Assembly (NCBI RefSeq): GCF_016802865.1
Contig: NZ_JAEVHM010000019.1
Coordinates: 1-55,236, forward strand
From: Micromonospora parastrephiae
GTDB taxonomy: Bacteria > Actinomycetota > Actinomycetes > Mycobacteriales > Micromonosporaceae
Direction of reading: 5' to 3'
Length of the DNA: 55,236 nucleotides
Shown piece by piece: positions 26,499 through 34,212 of the stretch (the first letter of the stretch is position 1; each line of letters opens with the position of its first letter). The position numbers and the translations under genes are program-made. The notes beneath the pieces are model-generated. The model was not told where the DNA came from. It searched no databases and worked only from the letters and a program-made list of their open reading frames with translations.

Positions 26499-27922
26499 TG
26501 GAAGTTACGATTACGACCAAGACAGCCTTCGGGACACCACCGCTAGCCAGGCTTGATGCCGAATATATTCGAGGCTCTTCCCTGAGGATGGAGGCTCAGT
26601 TACTCCGGCATGGCGGCAAGCCGGTCGCCAGCCTTGCTCGGCAGTATGACGGTCCCGTACTTAACGATGCACATCTAGACGAAGAAGCGACCATTAGATA
26701 CGTCGACCTCGATGCGGTCGACCAGACCGATGGGTTCGCCTTTGCCGACGATCTGCGGTACGGCGACCGTCCAAGTCGAGCCAAGTACCTCCTCCAAGCC
26801 GGCGACATCCTGGTCGCAAATGTTCGACCGGAACGGGGGGTCTTAACACTGGTCGACGATCGGCTAGCGGGCAGTGTTGCAAGTTCAGGCTTCACGCTGC
26901 TGCGCAAGGGCGAGACGAACAGTGGTTGGGAGTTCGCGTACGCGTTCCTGCGCTCCAAGTACGGGCGAGAACAGCTCATCCGCCGTTCCCGCGGCTCCAT
27001 GTATCCCGCAGTTCTCGGAAGAGATGTCTTCGACGTCGTTATCCCAGCGGCACCCGCCTTCGTCGCAGGCACCGCCAAGCATGCCGTGAATAGAGTTCTT
27101 GATTCACATCGAACCTTCTTCTTGCGAATCGAAGAGGCGAACAAGAGACTCGAAGCCTTCCTTGCACCTCACGGACTGCTGCCCAGCATGTACGATCCGC
27201 CGGCACGCGATATTGCGATGCGCACGATTAACAGGCGAGAAAGCTTTGGGCCTGGCAGTGCCGAACGAATTGACGCGGAGTTTTACCGGCCCGAGTACGA
27301 AGAGTTTGGGCAGCGAATCATCAGCTCTGGCTCCTACTTCAGGCTTGGCGATTACTACGATTTGTCGTCGGGGCGGGTCGTAGCCGGCGAAGACGAATTG
27401 ATGCCGACCTTCAAGCAAGCGGTCCTGACCAATGCTGGAATTAATTGGTCGGCGGTGGCTACGGAGCCGGGGAAGAAACGCGGAGCCATTGTCGTAGATG
27501 GCGTCATACTTCTCGCCGCCACAGCACATGAGATCGAATACGTGGGCAAAAAGGTGGACTACGTGCGTCGGGTCCCGTCTGAGTTCCGTGTCTACAATCA
27601 GGCTGTTGCGGACCTCATAGTGTTGAAGCCGAGAGACGAGAAGCCAGCAGAGCTTTTCGGTTCGTACGTCGCCGCCTTCCTGAGGCACAGCTCCGGTCGT
27701 CATCAGGTTCAGCGGTGCATCAGGGGCTTACGTGGGGGTCACGTCTATTCGAGCGACCTGGCGCAACACGTCGTCGTACCGATGCCGCCAGAACGGTGGC
27801 TTCAGGAATTCGACGAGTTGTGGCGGGACGCCGAGCGAGCAAGGGAGGAAGGGAAAGCTCTCATGCAGCGCTGTCTCGATGGAATTGAGGAATGGCTCGA
27901 AAATGAGTTGGGAGCAGGTTGA
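26498..27922 (+). CDS. Restriction-modification specificity (S) subunit
   Basis: 474 residues, starting 1 nt inside the upstream stop codon. Two target-recognition halves are seen: residues ~20-210 (LDAEYIRGSSLRMEAQ..., then GDILVANVRPERG) and ~245-440 (RIDAEFYRPEYEEF..., then GVILLAATAHEIEYVG). They are separated by a helical spacer (HRTFFLRIEEANKRLEAFL), and a second helix ends the protein. This is the HsdS plan and predicts recognition of a bipartite DNA site. It should form one enzyme with the fused nuclease/methylase. The lower GC is shared with its partner. Confidence 0.8.
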   Translation: MEVTITTKTAFGTPPLARLDAEYIRGSSLRMEAQLLRHGGKPVASLARQYDGPVLNDAHLDEEATIRYVDLDAVDQTDGFAFADDLRYGDRPSRAKYLLQAGDILVANVRPERGVLTLVDDRLAGSVASSGFTLLRKGETNSGWEFAYAFLRSKYGREQLIRRSRGSMYPAVLGRDVFDVVIPAAPAFVAGTAKHAVNRVLDSHRTFFLRIEEANKRLEAFLAPHGLLPSMYDPPARDIAMRTINRRESFGPGSAERIDAEFYRPEYEEFGQRIISSGSYFRLGDYYDLSSGRVVAGEDELMPTFKQAVLTNAGINWSAVATEPGKKRGAIVVDGVILLAATAHEIEYVGKKVDYVRRVPSEFRVYNQAVADLIVLKPRDEKPAELFGSYVAAFLRHSSGRHQVQRCIRGLRGGHVYSSDLAQHVVVPMPPERWLQEFDELWRDAERAREEGKALMQRCLDGIEEWLENELGAG

Positions 27923-28111
27923 CTTCCACCTTAGGAAGTTATCCCGTCTACCATCGACCCGCCCTCGTGGGGAGCGGGCCGCCGCCCGGCCCGCCACGTC
28001 AAGCGGGCCTTGACGCACATTCGGACGCTGGCGGGTCGGGCGGTGGTCTGCTCGGCTTGCCCGGGTCGATGGCAGGCGGGATGGACTACCGCAACCACCC
28101 ACGGACCGTGA

Positions 28112-28372
28112 CCCGCCGGCGGAGCCCCGGCCCGCCGCTACTCGGTCACCTTCGGCCTGCTCCGAGACACCCGAGCTACCTACCGCCGCACGGAAGATGA
28201 CGCCGCCACCGACGCCGTCACCGTCGGCACCCTCACCTACATCGGGTCCGGCTGGCTCAGCGACGGCGACGCCCTGCTTGCCAACACCGCCGCCAGGAGG
28301 CGACGAGAGAGCAGACGTATTGGCCGGGAAGAACTCGCCCACGAAACGTGGCTCAGCGGGGCCGCCGCATGA
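28112..28372 (+). pseudogene. C-terminal remnant of a RepSA-like replication initiator
   Basis: After an in-frame TGA at 28109 the frame reads ARRYSVTFGLLRDTRATYRR, then LTYIGSGWLSDGDALLANTA, then ESRRIGREELA. This is the usual end of AICE replication initiators, and its stop overlaps the Xis start (ATGA) as in intact rep-xis-int operons. The N-terminal ~400 residues are missing. 27923-28111 shows no coding sequence I can assign. The restriction genes appear to have replaced most of rep. Confidence 0.7.
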
Positions 28373-28566
28373 GCAGAGACCTCACCCCGCGCTGGTACTC
28401 ACCTGCCGAGGTCGCCGTCCTTCTCGGCTTCGGCATCTCCAAGGTCAAGATGAAGATCGCCACCGGCGAGCTGCGCTCCATCAAGGATGGCAAGTACCGC
28501 CGCATCCTCCCCGAATGGGTCGACGACTACATCCGCGACCAGGTCGAGCGGCAGGAGGCGGCCTGA
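28369..28566 (+). CDS. xis: Excisionase (Xis), helix-turn-helix
   Basis: 65 residues from ATG 28369: RWYSPAEVAVLLGFGISKVK is the winged-helix DNA-binding motif of MerR-like excisionases, and YRRILPEWVDDYIRDQV ends the domain. It overlaps the rep remnant by 3 nt and the integrase by 1 nt. Xis proteins of this size direct the integrase toward excision. Intact by sequence. Confidence 0.85.
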   Translation: MSRDLTPRWYSPAEVAVLLGFGISKVKMKIATGELRSIKDGKYRRILPEWVDDYIRDQVERQEAA

Positions 28567-29786
28567 TGCCCGGACGCGCCCGCGCCAACGGCGAAGGCTC
28601 GATCTTCCCGTACCGCAACGGCTTCGCCGCGTACGTGTGGGTGGAGAAGCAGGACGGGAAGCGGGGCCGGAAGTGGGTCTACGGCAAGACCCGCGAGGAG
28701 GTCCACGACAAGTGGATCAAGCTGCACGGACAGGCGAAGGCCGGTCCGGTGGCGACGCGCTCCCCGACGGTGGGGGAGTACGCCGGCTACTGGCTGCGCG
28801 AGATCGTCAAGCCGAACCTCGCCCCGGGCAGCTACGTCACCTACGAGGTGGTGGTCCGGCTCTACCTCGTGCCGGGGCTGGGTCGGAAGCGCCTCGACAA
28901 GCTCCGGGTGAGCGACGTGCAGACCTGGATCAACGAGGTGGGCCGGACCTGCCAGTGCTGCGCCCAGGGCAAGGACGAGCGGCGCAAGGCCGCCCAGCGT
29001 CGCTGCTGTGCCCTCGGCCGCTGCTGCCGGGATCTGCCCTCGGCAACCAGCGTCATCCACCTGCGGACCGTGCTCCGGACGCTGATCTCCCAGGCCATCA
29101 CCGAAGGGCTGATCTCCCGCAACGTCGCGTCCCTGGTGAAGCTGCCGCCGGTCCGGAAGCGCAAGCGGAAGGCGTGGACGAGCGACGAGGCACGACGTTT
29201 TCTGGAGTCGGCCCGTGCCGAGGAAGACCCGCTCTACGCCGCGTACGTCCTGGTCCTGGTGCTCGGTCTGCGCAAGGGTGAGATGTTGGGGCTCACCTGG
29301 GCCGACGTCGACCTCGACGCGGGGGAGTTGACCATCGATCGGCAGCTCCAGCGGGTCGGTGCCGAACTGCTGCACCGGGAGACGAAGACGGCCGCCTCGG
29401 ACGCCACCCTGCCGCTACCGGACATCTGCACCGTGGCGCTCGGTCGCCGCCGTGCCGCGCAAACCGCCGCCCGGGATGCCGCCGGCTCGGCCTGGCAGCT
29501 GTCCGACCTGATCTTCACCACCCGCTACGGCCGGCCGGTCGAGCCACGCAACTTCAACCGCTTCTGGGACCGGCGCTGCGACTCGGCCGGAGTCCGACGG
29601 ATCACCGTGCGGGACGCCCGGCGCACCTGCGCCTCGCTCCTGGCGGACCTGGACGTGCACCCTCGGGTAGCGATGCAGATCCTCCGGCACGCGCAGTTCG
29701 CCATCACCATGGAGATCTACACGGTGGTCTCCTCGGCGGCCACCCGCGACGCCCTCAAGCGGCTTGGCCAGACGCTCGACCGGTGA
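28566..29786 (+). CDS. int: Site-specific tyrosine integrase (AICE type)
   Basis: 406 residues. The N-terminal arm-binding domain (GEGSIFPYRNGFAAYVW), SAM-like core-binding domain and catalytic domain are all present. A Cys-rich insert (CQCCAQGK...RRCCALGRCC, about 130-155) is typical of this actinobacterial subfamily. Catalytic residues are Arg in LGLRKGE (near 235), Arg in VRDARRT (near 350), His in LRHAQ (near 374) and Tyr in MEIYT (near 384). The usual His of the HxxR box is Arg here, and the decayed copy at 18.9 kb has Arg too. It acts on the 40-bp tRNA-Lys att core. Confidence 0.9.
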   Translation: MPGRARANGEGSIFPYRNGFAAYVWVEKQDGKRGRKWVYGKTREEVHDKWIKLHGQAKAGPVATRSPTVGEYAGYWLREIVKPNLAPGSYVTYEVVVRLYLVPGLGRKRLDKLRVSDVQTWINEVGRTCQCCAQGKDERRKAAQRRCCALGRCCRDLPSATSVIHLRTVLRTLISQAITEGLISRNVASLVKLPPVRKRKRKAWTSDEARRFLESARAEEDPLYAAYVLVLVLGLRKGEMLGLTWADVDLDAGELTIDRQLQRVGAELLHRETKTAASDATLPLPDICTVALGRRRAAQTAARDAAGSAWQLSDLIFTTRYGRPVEPRNFNRFWDRRCDSAGVRRITVRDARRTCASLLADLDVHPRVAMQILRHAQFAITMEIYTVVSSAATRDALKRLGQTLDR

Positions 29787-29805
29787 GGGGTGGGCATGCT
29801 GCCGC

Positions 29806-30177
29806 TCAGTCGGGCATGCGCGGCCAGGATTGCGGCCACGCTTCCAGGCGCATGACTATTCCCAGGAGGCTTGCCTCAAACGCGGCCTCGTCAAGCTCGC
29901 CTCCCCGGCGGCGGGACCACAACCCGCTCAGGCCATCTTCGATGGCACCCAGTTCGATGAGTCGGTCGGCGCAGGCGAGGCTTCTCTGACGTGCCTCGGC
30001 CGGGCTGCCGGAGCTGGTGGTCATCTTGTCTGCGATCACGGTCAGTGTGCAGCGTGCTTCTGCCGTGATGCCACGGCCGGCGGTCTCGACTGCCCGCAGG
30101 GTCCCTTCGGGCCCTTGAACGATCTCGACGAACAGGCCGAGTAGCCGCGAGTTGCGCACGAGCGGTCCGTCCGTCAT
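29806..30177 (-). CDS. Hypothetical helical protein, 123 residues
   Basis: The start is ATG 30177, preceded by GGAGGG at 6 nt. The protein is largely helical and soluble (LLGLFVEIVQGPEGTLRAVETAGR; FEASLLGIVMRLEAW). It is convergent with the integrase and lies between it and attR. No motif I recognise; perhaps a regulator of excision or simple cargo, but nothing in the sequence decides that. Confidence 0.6.
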   Translation of the reverse strand: MTDGPLVRNSRLLGLFVEIVQGPEGTLRAVETAGRGITAEARCTLTVIADKMTTSSGSPAEARQRSLACADRLIELGAIEDGLSGLWSRRRGGELDEAAFEASLLGIVMRLEAWPQSWPRMPD

Positions 30178-30257
30178 CGTCCGCCCTCCAGCTATTCGGT
30201 CCGCCGCCGCTCCGGAGAGCATCCCCGATACGGAAGTCAGGCTGGCAGTTGGTCCAC

Positions 30258-30278
30258 TGCTGTACTTCGCTGCTGTAC
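30258..30278 (+). repeat. Right arm-type integrase site
   Basis: TGCTGTAC at 30258-30265 and 30271-30278 (13-bp period), identical over 21 bp to 20428-20448, ending 52 bp before attR. Confidence 0.65.
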
Positions 30279-30330
30279 CGGCACCGAACATGGCAACAGC
30301 GGCCCCGGACGGGACCGCTGACCTGCGGAG

Positions 30331-30370
30331 GAGTGGGCCGCCAGGGACTCGAACCCTGAACCTATGGATT
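30331..30370. repeat. attR: attR within tRNA-Lys
   Basis: A 40-bp perfect copy of 20305-20344, forming the 3' part of the intact tRNA-Lys gene. The repeat ends at the base following the anticodon. Confidence 0.92.
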
Positions 30371-30405
30371 AAAAGTCCACAGCTCTGCCATTGAGCTAGC
30401 GGCCC
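30334..30405 (-). tRNA. tRNA-Lys(TTT)
   Basis: A 72-nt minus-strand cloverleaf: acceptor GGGCCGC/GCGGCCC, D-arm AGCTCAATGGCAGAGC, anticodon loop CTTTTAA with anticodon TTT, T-arm CAGGGTTCGAGTCCCTG, discriminator A. CCA is not encoded. A TAACCT box lies about 11 nt before the 5' end. Its 3' half is provided by the integrated element. Confidence 0.95.
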
Positions 30406-30494
30406 GCGCGCTCAGGTTACCTGACAGTGAGCGTCGCCGACTCTCGGCTTCCCGCCGGCCGTCGATGCCTGGCGGATGCCGGCCTGCACCGGCA

Positions 30495-30545
30495 CGTGAT
30501 CGTCACCAGATCGGCGAGCTGGTGGTGTCCGGAGCGCTGGATACC
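30495..30545. repeat. Dispersed hairpin repeat, copy A
   Basis: It shares about 29 of 36 positions with 40093-40128 (common core TCACCAGATC) and, as there, ends in a GGTGTCC/GGATACC inverted repeat with an 8-nt spacer. It is a probable member of a genome-wide intergenic repeat family. Confidence 0.5.
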
Positions 30546-30619
30546 GCCGGGTTGGGGATGTGGAGTGGATCAAGCGACGCGGCGTGCATGGGTGGGGGCC
30601 GGTGGGGAATCGGGTGGTT

Positions 30620-30922
30620 ATGAAGCTGAGTGGCACCCCGGCCGTTGCGGCGTCCGGGGAGGAGATCGGGCCGGACGGCGTACGCCAGCCGGGTGGGGAG
30701 GTGCACGCCTGGCTGCCCGGCCAGAACCAGACCGTCTGCGGTCTGGCCCTGAGCCGGACCATGTTGCGTCGTTTCCCGCATGTTCGCTTCGACTATTCGG
30801 GCACGGACGTGCTCACCGAGGCGGACGCGGTGGGCTGGATCTGCCCGCGCTGCCTGGCTGCGACGACGGGCCGGCGCGGGGACGAGAAGCACGGCTGGGT
30901 GCGGAACTCGCCGCGCCCCTGA
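30620..30922 (+). CDS. Hypothetical protein, 100 residues
   Basis: The start is ATG 30620; GTG 30560 in the same frame is possible. The product has a central VCGLALSRTMLRRFPHVRFDY and ICPRCLA (single CxxC) near the C-terminus. Small proteins of this composition are common in Micromonosporaceae; no function is known to me. It lies between tRNA-Lys and the epimerase. Confidence 0.5.
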   Translation: MKLSGTPAVAASGEEIGPDGVRQPGGEVHAWLPGQNQTVCGLALSRTMLRRFPHVRFDYSGTDVLTEADAVGWICPRCLAATTGRRGDEKHGWVRNSPRP

Positions 30923-31060
30923 TCCACTCGTGTTCCTGGAAATCGGGGCATCCGAGCGGGGTGGGACGGCCCGATTTCCTGGAAAGCGAGTCGATCAAGG
31001 CCCATGTCCCCGGAGGGCCGGGGGCGATTGAGGCGGTGCTGGACGGGTACGGGGTCGGGC

Positions 31061-32141
31061 ATGCGGATCGTGGTGGTGGGGGCGAGCGGCAACGTCGGTA
31101 CGGCGCTGCTGCGGCGCTGCGCCGGGAGCGGGACGTGGAGCTGGCCGGGGTGGTCCGGCGGCTGCCCGGCCCGGACGCCGGAACGCCGTACGACCAGGTC
31201 GAATGGCACTCCTGCGACATCGGTGCGCCGGCCGCGGCGGGGCAGTTGGCCGAGGTGTTCGCGGGCGCGGACGCGGTGGTGCACCTGGCCTGGCAGATCC
31301 AGCCCAGCCACGACCAGCGGGTGCTGCGCCGGACCAACGTCGACGCAGTCGGGCGGTGTTCGACGCGGTGGCCCGGGCCGGGGTGCCGGCGCTGGTGTAC
31401 GCGTCGTCGGTCGGCACGTACGCGCCCGGCCCGAAGGATCACCCGATCAGCGAGCGGTGGCCGGCCACCGGTGTGCCCGGCTCGTCGTACAGCGAGCACA
31501 AGGCGGAGGTCGAAGCGCTGCTCGACGGGCTGGAGCGGGAGCATCGGGCGCTGCGAGTGGTGCGGCTACGGCCAGGGCTGACCTTCCAGCGGGCCGCCGG
31601 TGTGGAGATCACCCGCTACTTCCTGGGTCCGCTGGCGCCGGTGCGGCTGCTCCGCTTCGGTCGGATCCCGCTGGTGCCGACCAACCGCCGGCTGCGGATG
31701 CAGGCGGTGCACGCCGACGATGTGGCTGACGCGTACGCCAGGGCGGTCCTGGGTGACGCGCGCGGCGCCTTCAACATCGCCGCGGACCCGGTGCTGACTC
31801 CGGAGCTGGTGGCCCGGCACTTCCACGGTTGGACGGTGCCGGTCGCGGCGCCGGTGCTGCGGGTGGCGGCGGCGCTGACCTGGCGCGCGCGGCTGCAACC
31901 GGTCGACGCGGGCTGGGTGGAGCTGGGTCTGAACGCGCCGCTGATGTCCAGCGAGCGGGCGGAGACCGAGCTGGGCTGGGCACCGAAGATCGACGCGCTC
32001 ACCGCGCTCAAGGAACTGTTCGTCGGGATGTCCGACGGCGACCACACGGCAAGCCCGCCGCTCTCCGGCGCGGCCAACCTGCCCGGCCGCCCCGGCGGCC
32101 TGCTCCAGGCCCGCGCCCCGGGCCAGGGAAACCCCTACTGA
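31061..32141 (+). pseudogene. NAD-dependent epimerase/dehydratase with two frameshifts
   Basis: Three frames join into one short-chain dehydrogenase-like protein: MRIVVVGASGNVGTALLRR (Rossmann GxxGxxG), then VELAGVVRRLP...DAVVHLAWQ, then FDAVARAGVPALVYASSVGTY...SSYSEHKAEVE (Ser/YxxxK catalytic site) to the C-terminus. The frame changes fall near 31113 and 31340, each explained by loss of one G. Only the last segment, from about 31345, is long and open. Either a recent pseudogene or two consensus errors. Its end overlaps the convergent beta-helix gene by 7 nt. Confidence 0.75.
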
Positions 32142-33328
32142 GGTTTGGAGCCCGTCACCGTGGGGTTCTGGGCACCCAGGAAGAAGATGCCGGGGTAGCC
32201 GCGGGTCTCGAACTTGCCGCTCGGGTTGCGGCGCAGAGTCGAATTCTCGATCTTCATGGTGCCGGTGCGGTTGTTGCTCACGAAGAAGATCGCGCCGCCG
32301 CCCTCGTTGGCCTTGTTGTTCTCGATGATGGTGCCGGCGATCCGTACCGTGAACTCGTTGCCGTCGCAGTAGATCGCGCCGCCGCTGCCGCCGCCGGGCG
32401 TGCCGGACTTGGCCGGGTTGGCGCCGCTGCCGATCGCCTCGTTGTGGCTGAGCACGCTGTTCAGCACCACCCACGAGACGCCGATGCTGCTCAGCGCGCC
32501 CCCGTTGGAGCAGGAGCCGCCCTGGCCGGATGCGCCGCCGAAGGTGCTGCTGACCACGTACACCGGCTTGTTCTCGTACTGGCTCAGCACCCGGATCGCC
32601 GCGCCGCCCAGGTCGGGGCCGGTGCGGTCGCAGCGGTTGCGGACGAAGCGCGAGTTGACCACCTTGAGCCGCCCGCCGCGTACGAAGATCGCGCCCCCGC
32701 CGCCGCCCTCGGCCTTGTCACCGGTGGAGTTGCCGTCGGCGAAGGTCAGGTTCTGCACGGTGAGCTGCGGGTGGTCCTGGTTCTGGCAGTGCGAGGTGGT
32801 CCAGCCCTGGGCCTCGTCGCAGGTGTTCATGTAGAGGATGCGGCGCTGCCCCTGGCCGCTGAGCGTGACCTTGCCGCCGCCGTCCAGCACGACCTTCGGC
32901 CCGTTGGCGTTGCGGACCTTCGCGGTGGCGGCCATCTTGATCGTCACCGGGGCCGGTCCACAGTTGAACGTGATGACGCCGCCGGCGGCGACGGCCTTCA
33001 CCACCGCCGCGGAGGTGCAGCTCGCCGGGGTGCCGGTGCCGACGGTCCGGGTCGGCTTCGAGGTGTCCACCGCGCGGGCCTCAGCCGGCACGGTGGCCTT
33101 GCCGTTCGGGTTGCCGGCCGCGAGCGCCTTGCCCGCGGGCTTCGGGCTCGCGCTGGCCCCGGGACCGCCGAGGCCGTCGCGGCCCGCCGGTACGACGCCC
33201 TGGTCCCCGGTCGCCACGGTCTCCGGCGTGGTGGACGCGCCGGGCTGGGGAGCGGGACCGTCGGACGCGCAGGCGGGCAGGGTCGCCGTGGCGACACCGA
33301 GGACGAGAAGAGCGGCAAGCGACGTCAT
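32135..33328 (-). CDS. Right-handed beta-helix lipoprotein
   Basis: 397 residues. A signal peptide with lipobox LPAC is followed by a low-complexity Pro/Ala/Gly linker (to about 95) and a domain of repeating NLTFADGNS-, NSRFVRNRC-, NSVLSHNEA-, GTIIENNKA-like coils with GGGAIF turns, the signature of parallel beta-helix proteins (pectate-lyase-like). No catalytic residues are assigned. The start is ATG 33328; GTG 33334 is two codons earlier. It probably acts at the cell surface on a polysaccharide. Confidence 0.78.
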   Translation of the reverse strand: MTSLAALLVLGVATATLPACASDGPAPQPGASTTPETVATGDQGVVPAGRDGLGGPGASASPKPAGKALAAGNPNGKATVPAEARAVDTSKPTRTVGTGTPASCTSAAVVKAVAAGGVITFNCGPAPVTIKMAATAKVRNANGPKVVLDGGGKVTLSGQGQRRILYMNTCDEAQGWTTSHCQNQDHPQLTVQNLTFADGNSTGDKAEGGGGGAIFVRGGRLKVVNSRFVRNRCDRTGPDLGGAAIRVLSQYENKPVYVVSSTFGGASGQGGSCSNGGALSSIGVSWVVLNSVLSHNEAIGSGANPAKSGTPGGGSGGAIYCDGNEFTVRIAGTIIENNKANEGGGAIFFVSNNRTGTMKIENSTLRRNPSGKFETRGYPGIFFLGAQNPTVTGSKPQ

Positions 33329-33417
33329 GCGCACCCCGTGATGCTAGGAGCCGCGACGGCGTCGCGACGAATCCGCCATGCCGGTTTGATGCACTGCTAA
33401 GCCACGGGGGCCGGCAC

Positions 33418-34170
33418 TCAGACGTGGGACAGGGCGAAGGCGGTCAGGAAGCCGGCGACCGTGATGAGACCGACGAGCAGGTGGGCGTTCTCGAACGCCT
33501 CCGGGACCATGGTGTCGGTGATCATGGCGAGGATCGCCCCGGCGGCCAACGCCGTGATCGCGGCCAGCGCCCCCGGCGACGCGCCACCCAGCAGCGTGTT
33601 GCCGAGCAGCGCGGCGACCCCGCTGGCCAGCGCGATCCCGGCCCACAGCAGGAACACGAACCGTCGGGACCGGCCGGCCTGGCGCATGCCGGCCGCGCTG
33701 GACAGCCCCTCCGGAATGTTGCTGAGGAACACCGCCACCACCGTGACCAGGCTGACCGTGCCGCCGCCGCTGACCAGGCTGGCGCCGATCACGACAGATT
33801 CCGGTACGCCGTCCAGCACCGCACCCACGGCGATCGCCGAGCCGGAGCCCGGCTGGTCGCCCTCGGAGGGCTGCCAGGTGCCCGAGCGTTTCCGGTTCCG
33901 TGCTCCCCGCCGGGCCAGAGCCACGTTGGCGAGGGTGTAGGCGGCCGCGCCGGCGGCCGCGCCGATCACGGTGGGCAGCAGCCCGCCCTTGTCGTGCGCG
34001 ACCTCGATCAGCTCGTACGAGGCCGCGGAGAGCAGCACACCCGCGCCGAACGCCATGATCGACGCGGTGACCCGTTGTGGCGCGCGCGCGAACCAGCCGG
34101 CCGCCGCCCCGATCAGCAGCGCCGACCCGGCCAGCAATCCCCACCCGCCCGCCTGCAACCACTCCGGCAT
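33418..34170 (-). CDS. ZIP-family metal transporter
   Basis: 250 residues with about eight membrane helices. VGAVLDGVPESVVIGAS is TM4 with the metal-binding D-x2-P-E motif, and FLSNIPEGLSSAAGM is TM5 with NxPEG. The TM3-TM4 loop is basic and short (RRGARNRKRSGTW), lacking a His-rich stretch. Uptake of zinc or another divalent metal across the cytoplasmic membrane is expected. Monocistronic. Confidence 0.87.
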   Translation of the reverse strand: MPEWLQAGGWGLLAGSALLIGAAAGWFARAPQRVTASIMAFGAGVLLSAASYELIEVAHDKGGLLPTVIGAAAGAAAYTLANVALARRGARNRKRSGTWQPSEGDQPGSGSAIAVGAVLDGVPESVVIGASLVSGGGTVSLVTVVAVFLSNIPEGLSSAAGMRQAGRSRRFVFLLWAGIALASGVAALLGNTLLGGASPGALAAITALAAGAILAMITDTMVPEAFENAHLLVGLITVAGFLTAFALSHV

Positions 34171-34212
34171 TCTCGGGACCGTACCCGGTGCGTCGAGGGT
34201 CGCAAACCGTGC

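Larger units (their letters stand above)
20305..30370. mobile_element. AICE-like integrated element at tRNA-Lys(TTT), ~10 kb
   Basis: It is bounded by 40-bp perfect direct repeats of the tRNA-Lys 3' end, each flanked inside by the same tandem 13-bp repeat. Xis (28369) and Int (28566) lie next to the right end, preceded by the C-terminal remnant of a RepSA-like initiator, the order rep-xis-int of actinomycete integrative and conjugative elements. No FtsK/TraB-like transfer gene was found. Cargo includes a restriction-modification pair and a TetR/SMP-30 pair. With rep truncated and transfer missing it is probably immobile, or needs help, though int/xis look intact. Confidence 0.85.
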
